From Streptococcus oralis (GTDB lineage Bacteria > Bacillota > Bacilli > Lactobacillales > Streptococcaceae): a stretch of 12,929 nt of DNA. Positions 1 to 7,333 of this stretch are shown here, one piece after another. Position numbers and translations under genes: made by a program. Every line of letters begins with the position of its first letter. The first letter of the stretch is position 1. The stretch is from contig CALHBZ010000120.1 of the NCBI GenBank assembly GCA_937930605.1, positions 1-12,929 on the forward strand, in the 5' to 3' direction. The notes beneath the pieces are model-generated. The model saw only the letters and a list, made by a program, of their open reading frames with translations. It was not told where the DNA came from and made no database searches.

Positions 1-104
1 AACTCATGCACTTCTCTTACCTGCGTTTCTTGGAAAATCAAATCCGCAAGGCCTTCGTCTTTGAAGGAACCCCGATTCATTTGATCGCAAGAAAACGTAA
101 GTAA
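1..104 (+). CDS. der: C-terminal end of GTPase Der (EngA), partial
   Basis: The first full codon is at position 3, and 33 residues are visible before the TAA at 102-104. They include [16 protein letters not shown] and FEGTPIHLI and end in the basic tail ARKRK. This is the end of the KH-like C-terminal domain of Der (EngA), the double-domain GTPase needed for 50S ribosome subunit assembly. The GTPase domains lie outside the window. A strong terminator follows 30 bases downstream, so the der transcript ends here and the next gene starts its own unit. The call rests on recognising the conserved C-terminal sequence; nothing upstream can be checked. Confidence 0.9.
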
Positions 105-134
105 ATTGTGCTTGTTTTCCAATATAAATAACTT

Positions 135-163
135 AAAAGAAGACTGGGAGGTCTTCTTTTTTC
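135..163 (+). terminator. Rho-independent terminator after der
   Basis: A perfect 10-bp stem pairs AAAAGAAGAC (135-144) with GTCTTCTTTT (151-160) around the loop TGGGAG, and the T run continues to 162. The A run before the stem and T run after it mean it could also work on the other strand, but no gene there needs it. Confidence 0.9.
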
Positions 164-216
164 TATAAAATAGGTGAAAGAATCTGTCATCAAAATTCAA
201 TCATTTTCCTAGTTTT

Positions 217-233
217 TGTAACCTATTTGTAAT
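217..233 (+). promoter_or_regulatory. Probable WalR (VicR/YycF) response-regulator box
   Basis: TGTAAC, five bases, TGTAAT: both half-sites match the published WalR consensus TGTWAH-N5-TGTWAH at every position. A third TGTWAH half-site (TGTAAA) lies at 250-255, 22 bases from the second, which is two helical turns, with a degenerate TGCACT at the intervening 239-244 register. The box lies about 35 bases upstream of the -10 at 267-272, a position suited to activation. WalR is the essential envelope two-component regulator of Firmicutes. Binding is inferred from the motif only. Confidence 0.65.
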
Positions 234-263
234 GAAAATGCACTTTCTTTGTAAAAATCAAAA

Positions 264-272
264 TGCTATAAT
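264..272 (+). promoter_or_regulatory. Extended -10 promoter for the TPM-domain gene
   Basis: TGC followed directly by a perfect TATAAT (267-272) makes a classical extended -10. The hexamer at 244-249 (TTTCTT, 17-bp spacer) is a poor -35, which fits a promoter that relies on the extended -10 or on an activator at the WalR-like box upstream. The predicted start near 279 gives a leader of about 30 bases. Confidence 0.75.
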
Positions 273-308
273 TCCTTAAATCAATTTTCCTTTATCAGGG
301 AGGTTATT

Positions 309-1157
309 ATGAAAAGAAGCAGATTATTTAAAAATAGTTTGTTGGTTCGCTTGCTTGGATTGCTGATGGTCTTTCTCTTCTTGTCAGCATTCACTGCACC
401 TGAAAAACCTGAGTACGGGATATATGATCCAAATCACTATTTGACTGACGCGACAATTAGTCAGATTCGGGAATTGAATAATGTCAATAGTAAAAAAGCA
501 GAAAAATTCCAAATGGGCGTTTACGTTGTGAAAAGCCTAGAGGGAGAAACAATCGAAACAGTTGCCAATGAAACAGCTAGAGCTTGGAAGATTGGCTATT
601 CGGGAGATAATCACGGTGTCTTGATTGTGGTAGCAGTTCAAGATAGAAAATCACGGATTGAAACCAGCAATAATGTGGCCAGTAAGATCACAGATTATCA
701 GACTCACAGGTTCTTGACAACAGCACGCCCCTACTTTCAAAATGGTGACTACAACAAGGGAGTTCTCTCTATAGTAAACAATCTCAACTACTTGTTCTAT
801 AGTGGTTCGAGTACACCTTCTTCAAGTTCTAAAAGTAGTTACGACTATGCTACTAATTCTAGTCGTCTAAGAGAAATTGAAAAGTATACCAGTGAGAGCC
901 AATCTTCGAAACGGCATCGAAAAAGCAGTTCGAGCGACGGAGTTATCGGATTTGGAATTCTCATTTACTTCATCGTGATGATCATCGGATTTATATCTGG
1001 AGGTCGTGGTGGTTCTAGTGGAGATGATTCTGGCGGAGGCTGGTGGGGCGGTGACTCATCAGATTCAGGATCCTCTTGGTCAGACTCAGGCTCCGACTCA
1101 TCTGGAGGCTGGGACGGCGGTGGCTTTGATGGTGGCGGTTCTTCTGATGACTGGTGA
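309..1157 (+). CDS. TPM-domain (YgcG-like) secreted, membrane-anchored protein
   Basis: 282 aa. A basic start and hydrophobic segment (about residues 11-28) form a signal peptide or N-terminal anchor, with a possible cleavage site after A30 (FTA). Residues about 36-160 match the TPM domain (YgcG/TPM_phosphatase family): the opening YGIYDPNHYLTDATISQIRE, a central MGVYVV strand, and GDNHGVLIVVAVQDRKSRIET, the usual core strand. A serine-rich hydrophilic linker (about 165-208), a second membrane segment (about 211-230) and a Gly/Ser/Asp/Trp tail to the end follow, as is common in this family. The biochemical role of bacterial TPM proteins is poorly settled. ATG 309 has GGGAGG at 298-303. The downstream neighbour is lemA, and TPM and LemA proteins often occur together. 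Domain call is fairly sure; function is unknown. Confidence 0.85.
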   Translation: MKRSRLFKNSLLVRLLGLLMVFLFLSAFTAPEKPEYGIYDPNHYLTDATISQIRELNNVNSKKAEKFQMGVYVVKSLEGETIETVANETARAWKIGYSGDNHGVLIVVAVQDRKSRIETSNNVASKITDYQTHRFLTTARPYFQNGDYNKGVLSIVNNLNYLFYSGSSTPSSSSKSSYDYATNSSRLREIEKYTSESQSSKRHRKSSSSDGVIGFGILIYFIVMIIGFISGGRGGSSGDDSGGGWWGGDSSDSGSSWSDSGSDSSGGWDGGGFDGGGSSDDW

Positions 1158-1209
1158 GTGATCCTATATAAATCTCAAACCGATTCCTCAAAGCAGTAAG
1201 GCAATTCCT

Positions 1210-1238
1210 TTGCAAAAGTTCACTCCTTAATTTAGAAT
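1210..1238 (+). promoter_or_regulatory. Candidate promoter for lemA
   Basis: TTGCAA (1210-1215) and TAGAAT (1233-1238) are separated by 17 bases. The -35 matches 4 of 6 and the -10 matches 5 of 6 consensus positions. No terminator is visible after the TPM gene, so lemA could also be read from the promoter at 264. Confidence 0.5.
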
Positions 1239-1321
1239 AAAAAAACAAAGATTGGAAAATTGATTTAAAATCTGAGTCCTATCTCAGAAAAGTTGATAAA
1301 AGAAAGTGTTAGGGTTTTGAT

Positions 1322-1918
1322 ATGAAACAAAATAAAGTAATTCTCTCTATAGTGGCGATTTTCTTTGGACTACTAGTTTTGGGAAGTTGTTCCGCAGTGA
1401 CGACCTATAATGGTCTGATCGGTGAACAGACTAAAGTGGAGCAGGCTCAGGCCGATGTCTCAACAGCCCTCCAACGTCGTTCAGACTTGATTGGTAATTT
1501 GGTGGAGTCCGTTAAAGGACAAATGAATCATGAAACAGAAGTCTTTACTAAAATTGCTGATGCTAGAGCTAAAATCGGTAGTAGCTCAGTAACTTCGGAA
1601 GAAAACCAAAAGGCTCAGGGAGAGTTGAGCTCTGCTCTTTCCCGTTTGATTTCCTTGACGGAGAACTACCCTGAACTCAAGAGCAATCAAAATGTTGAGC
1701 AACTGATGGTGGAACTTTCAGGAAGTGAAAATCGTATCTTTGTAGCACGCAAGGATTATAATAAAGTCGCGGCCGAGTACAATCAAAAGTTGAGGAGTTT
1801 CCCAACCGTACTCTTTGCGAATATGATGAACTTTAAAGAAGCTGAAACCTTCAAAGAAACAGAAGAAGCCAAGACAGTTCCTAAGGTCGATTTCGGAACA
1901 TCTTCATCAAGTCAATAA
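1322..1918 (+). CDS. lemA: LemA family protein, possible lipoprotein
   Basis: 198 aa. The N-terminal membrane segment covers about residues 5-22. The mature part opens with TTYNGLIGEQTKVEQAQADV, then LQRRSDLIGNLVESVKG, then ENYPELKSNQNVEQLMVELSGSENRI, and RKDYNKVAAEYNQKLRSFP, the ordered signatures of LemA, an all-helical extracytoplasmic protein of unknown activity. The sequence LGSC at residues 20-23 resembles a lipobox, so Cys23 may be lipidated; streptococcal LemA proteins are more usually plain N-terminal anchors, so this is uncertain. The tail is Ser-rich (GTSSSSQ). ATG 1322 has AGGG at 1311-1314, a modest ribosome site. It follows the TPM gene by 164 bases and is closed by its own terminator. 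It is not next to htpX, the neighbour often seen for lemA in streptococci, so it may be a second copy in this genome. Confidence 0.92.
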   Translation: MKQNKVILSIVAIFFGLLVLGSCSAVTTYNGLIGEQTKVEQAQADVSTALQRRSDLIGNLVESVKGQMNHETEVFTKIADARAKIGSSSVTSEENQKAQGELSSALSRLISLTENYPELKSNQNVEQLMVELSGSENRIFVARKDYNKVAAEYNQKLRSFPTVLFANMMNFKEAETFKETEEAKTVPKVDFGTSSSSQ

Positions 1919-1974
1919 AGTGAATCGACTATGAATAAAGGGATTTCTCTAGTATGACTAGTGATTTTAAACTC

Positions 1975-2005
1975 AAACCTGGAAAGCCTTTTCCAGGTTT
2001 TTTTT
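1975..2005 (+). terminator. Rho-independent terminator after lemA
   Basis: An 11-bp perfect stem pairs AAACCTGGAAA (1975-1985) with TTTCCAGGTTT (1990-2000) around the loop GCCT, and the T run reaches 2005. The U-tract runs straight into the extended -10 of the next unit. Confidence 0.95.
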
Positions 2006-2013
2006 GGTATAAT
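2005..2013 (+). promoter_or_regulatory. Extended -10 promoter for the small membrane-protein pair
   Basis: TGG followed by a perfect TATAAT (2008-2013). The -35 region would fall inside the terminator hairpin and has no good hexamer. The predicted start near 2020 leaves a leader of about 20 bases before the ATG at 2042. Confidence 0.7.
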
Positions 2014-2041
2014 AAAATAAAAAGAAATCTTGGAGAAAGCT

Positions 2042-2380
2042 ATGCTAGGAAGACTTTTTCAACTCTTGGTCTTGTCACCATACTTTTATTTTTTTCATTG
2101 GATTGAGAAGGCGGATAAAGATAGTAAATATTTCGTGTTTTTCTATTACTTTTATTGGATTTATCTCCCTTTTTGGGCTTTATTCAGTATCGCTTTTACA
2201 ATTTTTTCTTTGTTGATTTTCAATTTTATCTTGAAAAATCCCATGGATCTAACAAGATGGGGGATATGGATTCTTTTAGTCTTCTTGTCTCTTGTAAATG
2301 ACTGGAAAGTCTATGTCTGCCTGAAGAGAATGTTCAAGCTGAGACAGATCAATAACAGAGGCTCATCACAGAATAGCTAA
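2042..2380 (+). CDS. Small hypothetical membrane protein
   Basis: 112 aa from ATG 2042. A TTG at 2030 would add four residues, but it overlaps the GGAG at 2032-2035, which sits six bases before ATG 2042 and is clearly its ribosome site. The protein is very rich in Phe, Tyr, Trp and Ile. It has a short hydrophobic start (about 5-20), a charged patch (EKADKDSK), a long hydrophobic stretch (about 28-66) able to cross the membrane once or twice, and another segment (about 73-88). The tail is hydrophilic and basic (LKRMFKLRQINNRGSS). I do not recognise the family. It is first in a two-gene unit with its own promoter and terminator, and the partner starts 19 bases downstream. A role with that partner in the membrane is inference only. 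Confidence 0.7.
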   Translation: MLGRLFQLLVLSPYFYFFHWIEKADKDSKYFVFFYYFYWIYLPFWALFSIAFTIFSLLIFNFILKNPMDLTRWGIWILLVFLSLVNDWKVYVCLKRMFKLRQINNRGSSQNS

Positions 2381-2399
2381 TTTTTAGAGGAGGTTTAAG

Positions 2400-2690
2400 A
2401 TGTCAAAGGTAAGGCAGTTTATGTATAGCTATTACAAAATCTATATTCTTACGATTTGCTTTCTCTGGTTCCTCATGTTCTTTCTTCCTTGGGATTGGCA
2501 AATAGGAGGAGTTTCAATTTATTATTTCGTTATGAAAAAACTCTTCGTGGTCTTTGGTGTTTTATCCATCCTATACTCCATACTGATTAAAAAAATCAGT
2601 CTCTTTATCTTTGGAGTGCTATTTTGCATGGCCTTCTGGATCAATCTCTTTTTGTACTTTGGCTTATTACCAGCATTTTTTGGAAATTAA
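2400..2690 (+). CDS. Small hypothetical membrane protein
   Basis: 96 aa. ATG 2400 has a strong GAGGAGG nine to ten bases upstream, within the 19-base gap from the previous gene, so the two are co-transcribed. After a short basic start (MSKVRQFMYSYYK) come about three hydrophobic segments: 14-31 (with FLPWDW at its end), 40-60, and 64-90, separated by very short loops such as IKK. There is no catalytic motif or signal peptidase site. I do not recognise the family. Size and composition match the partner gene upstream, but the two show no evident sequence relation. Small paired membrane proteins of this kind are sometimes immunity or transport accessory proteins; nothing here proves that. Confidence 0.7.
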   Translation: MSKVRQFMYSYYKIYILTICFLWFLMFFLPWDWQIGGVSIYYFVMKKLFVVFGVLSILYSILIKKISLFIFGVLFCMAFWINLFLYFGLLPAFFGN

Positions 2691-2705
2691 ACACTAAAAA
2701 TTGAT

Positions 2706-2737
2706 GGGCTAGACTAGCTTCTAGCCCTTTTTATTTT
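2706..2737 (+). terminator. Rho-independent terminator after the membrane-protein pair
   Basis: An 8-bp stem pairs GGGCTAGA (2706-2713) with TCTAGCCC (2720-2727) around the loop CTAGCT. It is followed by a T-rich tract broken by one A. Confidence 0.92.
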
Positions 2738-2790
2738 CTTGTCAAAATAGTTTGAGAAGTGAAAATGATTTGGTTGACGAGCTATCTGTA

Positions 2791-2799
2791 TGATATAAT
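2791..2799 (+). promoter_or_regulatory. Extended -10 promoter for the alkylation repair gene
   Basis: TGA followed by a perfect TATAAT (2794-2799). A good TTGACG lies at 2774-2779, but the spacer would be only 14 bases, too short for a normal sigma-A promoter, so the extended -10 probably carries it. This promoter sits inside the longest open frame, which supports starting the gene downstream at 2834. Confidence 0.7.
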
Positions 2800-2833
2800 A
2801 AGTTCCGTAAACAGAAGATTAAGGGATTTAAAA

Positions 2834-3598
2834 ATGGCGAAAAAAGTAAAGGACTATTATGACCTGGCTTATGCTAGGGATTTGAGTCGACGGTTGCAAG
2901 CAGCGTCCCCCGCCTTTGATGGGCAAAAATTTAGCTTTTTGCTAGAAAAAGACCTGGAAAATTTGGAGTTTAGCCAGCGTCAAGAACTCTTGGCTAAAAG
3001 TATCAAAGAATGCCTCCCCCTATCTTATCAGGACTCTCTCAAGGTTTTTGAGAAAATTTTAGGCCCTGAGTTAGAGGGTGGTTTAGGTATGTTTTCAGAA
3101 GGTTATTGGCTTTGGCCAATTGGCAAATATGTAGAGCTATATGGAGACAAGGAATTTGAATTGAGCGCGGCCTTTAGTAAGGAACTTACCAAGCGATTTA
3201 CGGGAGAATTTTCCATGAGGCCCTTACTGGCTCGCTATCCTAAGGATACAATGGCTTTGCTGATAGAATGGAGTCAGGATGAAAATTTGCGCGTTCGTAG
3301 ACTTGCCAGCGAGTGCATGCGTATCCGTCTGCCTTGGGCTAAGAGACAAACCGTGGTGTTAGATTATCTTGAGGATTTCACCACTATTCTGACCAATCTA
3401 AAGGATGATAGTGACAAGTCCATTCAAAAAAGCGTAGCGAACAATCTAAATGATTTATATAAGGAAGCTCCTGATAAGTTTGAAAGGATTCTTCAAATCT
3501 GGCAGAAGGAGGATGTAAGTCCCAGTTGTGCCTGGATCATCAAGCATGCATCACGAACAAAAAAATGCCGACAGAAGATTGAAAAAAGTGGATTTTAG
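2834..3598 (+). CDS. DNA alkylation repair protein, AlkC/AlkD HEAT-like family
   Basis: 254 aa from ATG 2834. The frame is open from a GTG at 2759, but the promoter at 2791-2799 lies inside that extension, and AAGGGA at 2821-2826 precedes ATG 2834, so the shorter start is preferred. Family marks are FSEGYWLWPIGKYVELYG (about 92-109), FTGEFSMRPLLARYP (about 122-136), a HEAT-like repeat with LRVRRLASECMRIRLPWAKR, and a second repeat SDKSIQKSVANNLNDLYKEAPD. This pattern belongs to the AlkD/AlkC superfamily of helical-repeat DNA glycosylases that remove 3-methyladenine and related alkylated bases; the order of motifs looks closer to AlkC. The gene is a single-gene unit in the cytosolic repair group. 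Superfamily is fairly sure; AlkC versus AlkD and the exact substrate are not. Confidence 0.85.
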   Translation: MAKKVKDYYDLAYARDLSRRLQAASPAFDGQKFSFLLEKDLENLEFSQRQELLAKSIKECLPLSYQDSLKVFEKILGPELEGGLGMFSEGYWLWPIGKYVELYGDKEFELSAAFSKELTKRFTGEFSMRPLLARYPKDTMALLIEWSQDENLRVRRLASECMRIRLPWAKRQTVVLDYLEDFTTILTNLKDDSDKSIQKSVANNLNDLYKEAPDKFERILQIWQKEDVSPSCAWIIKHASRTKKCRQKIEKSGF

Positions 3599-3634
3599 AG
3601 ATGTCTTTTTCCTTTGTAAAGTAAGGATTCTTTC

Positions 3635-3663
3635 TTGAAAAATAGTAGTAAATATGCTAAAAT
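3635..3663 (+). promoter_or_regulatory. Strong promoter for secA
   Basis: TTGAAA (3635-3640), 17 bases, TAAAAT (3658-3663), with TGC directly before the -10 (3655-3657). The -35 matches 5 of 6, the -10 matches 5 of 6, and the -10 is extended. This is the best promoter in the window and probably drives secA and at least part of the operon behind it. Confidence 0.85.
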
Positions 3664-3708
3664 GAAAAGAACATTCTAAAATCTTCAGAATTAAAAGTAA
3701 GGAAAATA

Positions 3709-6222
3709 ATGGCTAATATTTTAAAAAAAATCATCGAAAATGATAAAGGTGAAATAAGAAAATTAGAAAAAATGGCAGACAAGGTCATGTCCTATGAAGA
3801 ACAAATGGCAGCCTTGACCGATGAAGAACTGCAAGCAAAAACGGTTGAATTTAAGGAACGCTATGCAAATGGTGAAACGCTAGATCAACTCTTGTACGAA
3901 GCATTTGCGGTTGTCCGTGAAGGGGCTAAACGTGTTCTTGGACTCTTCCCTTATAAGGTTCAGGTCATGGGAGGAATCGTTCTTCACCACGGAGATGTAC
4001 CTGAGATGCGTACAGGGGAAGGAAAAACCCTGACAGCGACTATGCCGGTATATCTGAATGCCTTGTCTGGAAAAGGAGTTCACGTAGTAACGGTCAATGA
4101 ATACCTGTCTGAGCGTGATGCTACTGAAATGGGTGAACTCTATTCATGGCTTGGTTTATCAGTAGGGATTAACCTAGCAGCTAAGTCTCCGATGGAAAAA
4201 AGAGAAGCTTATGCATGTGATATCACCTACTCAACCAATTCAGAGATTGGATTTGACTACCTTCGCGATAACATGGTCGTTCGAGCTGAAAATATGGTAC
4301 AACGTCCACTTAACTATGCCTTGGTTGACGAGGTAGACTCGATTTTGATTGACGAAGCGCGTACACCTTTGATCGTTTCAGGAGCCAATGCTGTCGAAAC
4401 AAGTCAGCTGTATCATATGGCGGATCACTTTGTCAAATCTTTGGACAAAGATGATTATATCATTGACATTCAGTCTAAGACTATTGGTTTGTCTGATTCA
4501 GGGATTGACAAGGCTGAAGACTACTTCAAACTGGAAAATCTCTACGATATTGAAAATGTGGCTCTTACTCACTTTATCGACAATGCCCTCCGTGCCAACT
4601 ATATCATGCTTCTTGATATTGACTATGTGGTCAGCGAAGAGCAGGAAATCTTGATTGTCGATCAATTTACAGGTCGTACTATGGAAGGTCGTCGTTATTC
4701 TGATGGCTTGCACCAAGCCATCGAAGCCAAGGAAGGCGTGCCGATTCAAGATGAAACCAAGACTTCAGCTTCTATCACCTACCAAAACCTCTTCCGTATG
4801 TATAAGAAGTTGTCTGGTATGACGGGCACTGGTAAGACAGAGGAAGAAGAATTCCGTGAAATCTATAACATTCGTGTCATCCCAATCCCAACTAACCGTC
4901 CTGTTCAACGTATTGACCACTCTGACCTTCTTTATGCAAGTATTGAAGCAAAATTTAATGCTGTTGTTGAAGATGTCAAGGTTCGTTACCAAAAAGGACA
5001 ACCTGTCTTGGTTGGTACTGTTGCCGTTGAAACCAGTGATTATATTTCTCAGAAATTGGTTGCAGCAGGAATTCCCCACGAAGTTTTAAATGCGAAGAAC
5101 CACTACAAAGAAGCGCAAATCATTATGAACGCTGGTCAACGTGGTGCGGTTACTATCGCAACCAACATGGCCGGTCGTGGTACTGACATCAAGCTCGGTG
5201 AAGGTGTTCGTGAATTGGGTGGACTTTGTGTCATCGGTACAGAACGCCACGAGAGCCGTCGTATTGATAACCAGCTTCGTGGACGTTCAGGAAGACAAGG
5301 AGATCCAGGTGAGTCTCAATTCTACCTATCTCTTGAGGATGACTTGATGAAACGCTTCGGTTCAGACCGCTTGAAAGGTGTCTTTGAACGCCTCAATATG
5401 TCAGAAGAAGCTATTGAGTCCCGTATGTTGACCCGTCAGGTTGAAGCAGCTCAAAAACGCGTTGAGGGGAATAACTACGATACACGTAAACAAGTTCTTC
5501 AATACGATGATGTCATGCGCGAACAACGTGAGATTATCTATGCGCAGCGTTATGATGTTATCACTGCTGACCGTGACTTGGCTCCTGAGATTCACGCTAT
5601 GATTAAACGTACGATCGGACGAGTTGTGGATGCTCATTCACGTTCTAAGGAAGAAGAAAAAATCAAAGCTATCTTGAACTTTGCTAAGTACAATCTGCTA
5701 CCAGAGGGTTCTATTTCTGAGGAAGATTTGGCTGGCTTGTCAGATCGTGATATCAAAGATGAACTCTTCCAACGTGCCTTAAAGGTCTACGATAGTCAAA
5801 TCTCAAAATTACGAGACGAGGACGCAGTCAAGGAATTCCAAAAAGTCTTGATTCTGCGTGTTGTGGATAACAAGTGGACAGACCATATTGATGCTCTTGA
5901 CCAGTTGCGAAATGCTGTTGGACTTCGTGGCTATGCGCAAAACAACCCAGTTGTTGAGTACCAGGCAGAAGGTTTCCGCATGTTTAACGACATGATTGGG
6001 TCAATTGAATTTGACGTCACTCGTTTGATGATGAAAGCGCAAATCCATGAACAAGAAAGACCACAGACGGAGATTAATATTAGCACAACGGCTACTCGTA
6101 ATATCGCAGCCCAGCGTGCAAATCTTCCAGCAGATGTGGACTTGAGCCGAATTGGGCGTAATGAACTTTGTCCATGTGGTTCAGGTAAGAAATTTAAGAA
6201 TTGTCATGGAAGACGAAACTAA
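3709..6222 (+). CDS. secA: Preprotein translocase ATPase SecA
   Basis: 837 aa, the usual length for streptococcal SecA. SecA binds presecretory proteins and drives them through SecYEG by ATP hydrolysis, peripheral to the inner face of the membrane. Visible motifs: Walker A TGEGKT (102-107), DEVD (207-210) in [16 protein letters not shown], the [13 protein letters not shown] segment, [18 protein letters not shown] and [15 protein letters not shown] of the second motor domain, [15 protein letters not shown] and [12 protein letters not shown] of the helical scaffold, and the C-terminal zinc-binding tail [14 protein letters not shown] with Cys821, Cys823, Cys832 and His833. TAAGGA at 3698-3703 precedes ATG 3709. 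Because the zinc tail is present and there is no sign of an accessory Sec locus, this is the housekeeping SecA, not SecA2. It heads the run that continues into the DAHP synthases. Confidence 0.98.
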   Translation: MANILKKIIENDKGEIRKLEKMADKVMSYEEQMAALTDEELQAKTVEFKERYANGETLDQLLYEAFAVVREGAKRVLGLFPYKVQVMGGIVLHHGDVPEMRTGEGKTLTATMPVYLNALSGKGVHVVTVNEYLSERDATEMGELYSWLGLSVGINLAAKSPMEKREAYACDITYSTNSEIGFDYLRDNMVVRAENMVQRPLNYALVDEVDSILIDEARTPLIVSGANAVETSQLYHMADHFVKSLDKDDYIIDIQSKTIGLSDSGIDKAEDYFKLENLYDIENVALTHFIDNALRANYIMLLDIDYVVSEEQEILIVDQFTGRTMEGRRYSDGLHQAIEAKEGVPIQDETKTSASITYQNLFRMYKKLSGMTGTGKTEEEEFREIYNIRVIPIPTNRPVQRIDHSDLLYASIEAKFNAVVEDVKVRYQKGQPVLVGTVAVETSDYISQKLVAAGIPHEVLNAKNHYKEAQIIMNAGQRGAVTIATNMAGRGTDIKLGEGVRELGGLCVIGTERHESRRIDNQLRGRSGRQGDPGESQFYLSLEDDLMKRFGSDRLKGVFERLNMSEEAIESRMLTRQVEAAQKRVEGNNYDTRKQVLQYDDVMREQREIIYAQRYDVITADRDLAPEIHAMIKRTIGRVVDAHSRSKEEEKIKAILNFAKYNLLPEGSISEEDLAGLSDRDIKDELFQRALKVYDSQISKLRDEDAVKEFQKVLILRVVDNKWTDHIDALDQLRNAVGLRGYAQNNPVVEYQAEGFRMFNDMIGSIEFDVTRLMMKAQIHEQERPQTEINISTTATRNIAAQRANLPADVDLSRIGRNELCPCGSGKKFKNCHGRRN

Positions 6223-6235
6223 TAAGACATAAGAA

Positions 6236-6281
6236 CAGGCGGATACCTGGTGAAAATACATTTTTACTTGGTGTCCGTTTG
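6236..6281 (+). promoter_or_regulatory. Long RNA hairpin between secA and the DAHP synthase genes
   Basis: About 20 base pairs can form: CAGGCGGATACC (6236-6247) with GGTGTCCGTTTG (6270-6281), then one T/T mismatch, then GGTGAAAA (6249-6256) with TTTTTACT (6261-6268), loop TACA. Five of the pairs are G:U and valid only in the + strand RNA. No U-run follows directly, so it is not a normal terminator. The hairpin ends seven bases before the AAGGAG ribosome site of the next gene. It could be an attenuator, processing site or mRNA stabiliser. Confidence 0.55.
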
Positions 6282-6300
6282 CTTTATAAGGAGATGAATC

Positions 6301-7332
6301 ATGGTATTTACAGCTAAAAGTCCTAAAATTAACATTGAAGAAGTTCGCGCCTTATCAAAACTAGATGGTTTGGCTTATGAAAAAAAATACCAGCGTGATC
6401 AGGAATTGGAAGCCATCATCCGTGGAGAGGACCAGCGTATTCTCTTGGTGATTGGACCATGTTCATCTGATAATGAGGAGGCAGTCCTCGAGTATGCCAA
6501 GCGCTTGTCTGCCTTGCAAGAAGAAGTCAAAGACCGTATCTTTATGGTCATGCGGGTCTATACAGCCAAACCTCGTACCAATGGAGATGGCTATAAGGGC
6601 TTGATTCACCAACCAAACGCGACAGAAGCTCCTAGCTTGATCAATGGAATCAAGGCAGTTCGTCAGCTACACTACCGTGTGATTACCGAGACGGGTATGA
6701 CAACTGCTGATGAGATGCTCTACCCAGAAAACCTTCCTTTGGTAGATGATTTGATTTCATATATGGCTGTTGGAGCTCGTTCTGTAGAAGATCAACAGCA
6801 CCGTTTTGTAGCGAGTGGAGCAGATTTTTCAACAGGATTTAAAAATCCAACATCTGGAAATCTCAATGTTATGTTTAACGGGATTTACGCAGCACAAAAC
6901 AAGCAGAGCTTCCTCTTCCTCGGTAAAGAGGTGGAAACGACTGGGAATCCATTGTCTCATGCCATTCTTCGCGGTGCCTTGAATGAATATGGGAAAAATA
7001 TTCCCAACTACTACTATGACAATTTAATGAATACCATTGATCAGTATGAAAAGATGGGCTTGGAAAATCCCTTTATAATCATCGATACCAATCATGACAA
7101 TTCGGGCAAGCAGTACATGGATCAAATCCGTATCGTACGCCAGACCTTGATCAACCGTGACTGGAATGAGAAAATCAAAAAATACGTTCGTGGTTTTATG
7201 ATTGAGTCCTATCTGGAAGATGGACGTCAAAATGAGCCAGAAATTTTTGGCAAGTCTATCACGGACCCTTGTCTAGGCTGGGATAATACTGAGGCACTTG
7301 TTCGTGAAATCTACCAAACACTAGGAGAATAA
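6301..7332 (+). CDS. aroG: 3-deoxy-7-phosphoheptulonate (DAHP) synthase, class I, copy 1
   Basis: 343 aa. It condenses phosphoenolpyruvate and erythrose 4-phosphate to DAHP, the first step of the shikimate pathway to Phe, Tyr and Trp, in the cytosol. Class I (AroG/AroF/AroH-type) marks: LLVIGPCSS with metal ligand Cys54, [20 protein letters not shown] for substrate binding, [35 protein letters not shown] with His265, MIESYLEDGRQ with Glu302, and SITDPCLGW with Asp322. Together the four supply the family's metal-binding set. AAGGAG at 6288-6293 precedes ATG 6301. The neighbour one base downstream is a paralogue of identical length, about three quarters identical, with most differences in the first 45 residues, where feedback inhibitors act in this class. 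The two are therefore likely to differ in amino-acid sensitivity, which cannot be assigned here. The gene symbol follows common streptococcal usage and may be swapped with the next gene. Confidence 0.95.
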   Translation: MVFTAKSPKINIEEVRALSKLDGLAYEKKYQRDQELEAIIRGEDQRILLVIGPCSSDNEEAVLEYAKRLSALQEEVKDRIFMVMRVYTAKPRTNGDGYKGLIHQPNATEAPSLINGIKAVRQLHYRVITETGMTTADEMLYPENLPLVDDLISYMAVGARSVEDQQHRFVASGADFSTGFKNPTSGNLNVMFNGIYAAQNKQSFLFLGKEVETTGNPLSHAILRGALNEYGKNIPNYYYDNLMNTIDQYEKMGLENPFIIIDTNHDNSGKQYMDQIRIVRQTLINRDWNEKIKKYVRGFMIESYLEDGRQNEPEIFGKSITDPCLGWDNTEALVREIYQTLGE

Positions 7333-7333
7333 G

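Noticed and set aside
1271..1288. 6-bp hairpin TCTGAG/CTCAGA in the lemA leader, considered as a terminator
   Set aside because: No T run follows, and the stem is short; probably chance.
1949..1961. Inverted repeat CTAGT/ACTAG after lemA, considered as an operator
   Set aside because: Only five bases per arm, lying upstream of a clear terminator, with no second copy near a promoter.
2030..2041. TTG start four codons upstream of the first small membrane protein
   Set aside because: The TTG overlaps the GGAG that is itself the ribosome site for ATG 2042.
2759..2833. GTG-started 25-codon N-terminal extension of the alkylation repair protein
   Set aside because: A consensus extended -10 promoter lies inside it at 2791-2799, and ATG 2834 has a good ribosome site; the family start fits the shorter form.
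4803..4860. GMTGTGKTE in SecA, where many SecA proteins have GMTGTAKTE, considered as an odd second P-loop
   Set aside because: I recall this variant as normal for streptococcal SecA, and the true Walker A at 102-107 is intact.
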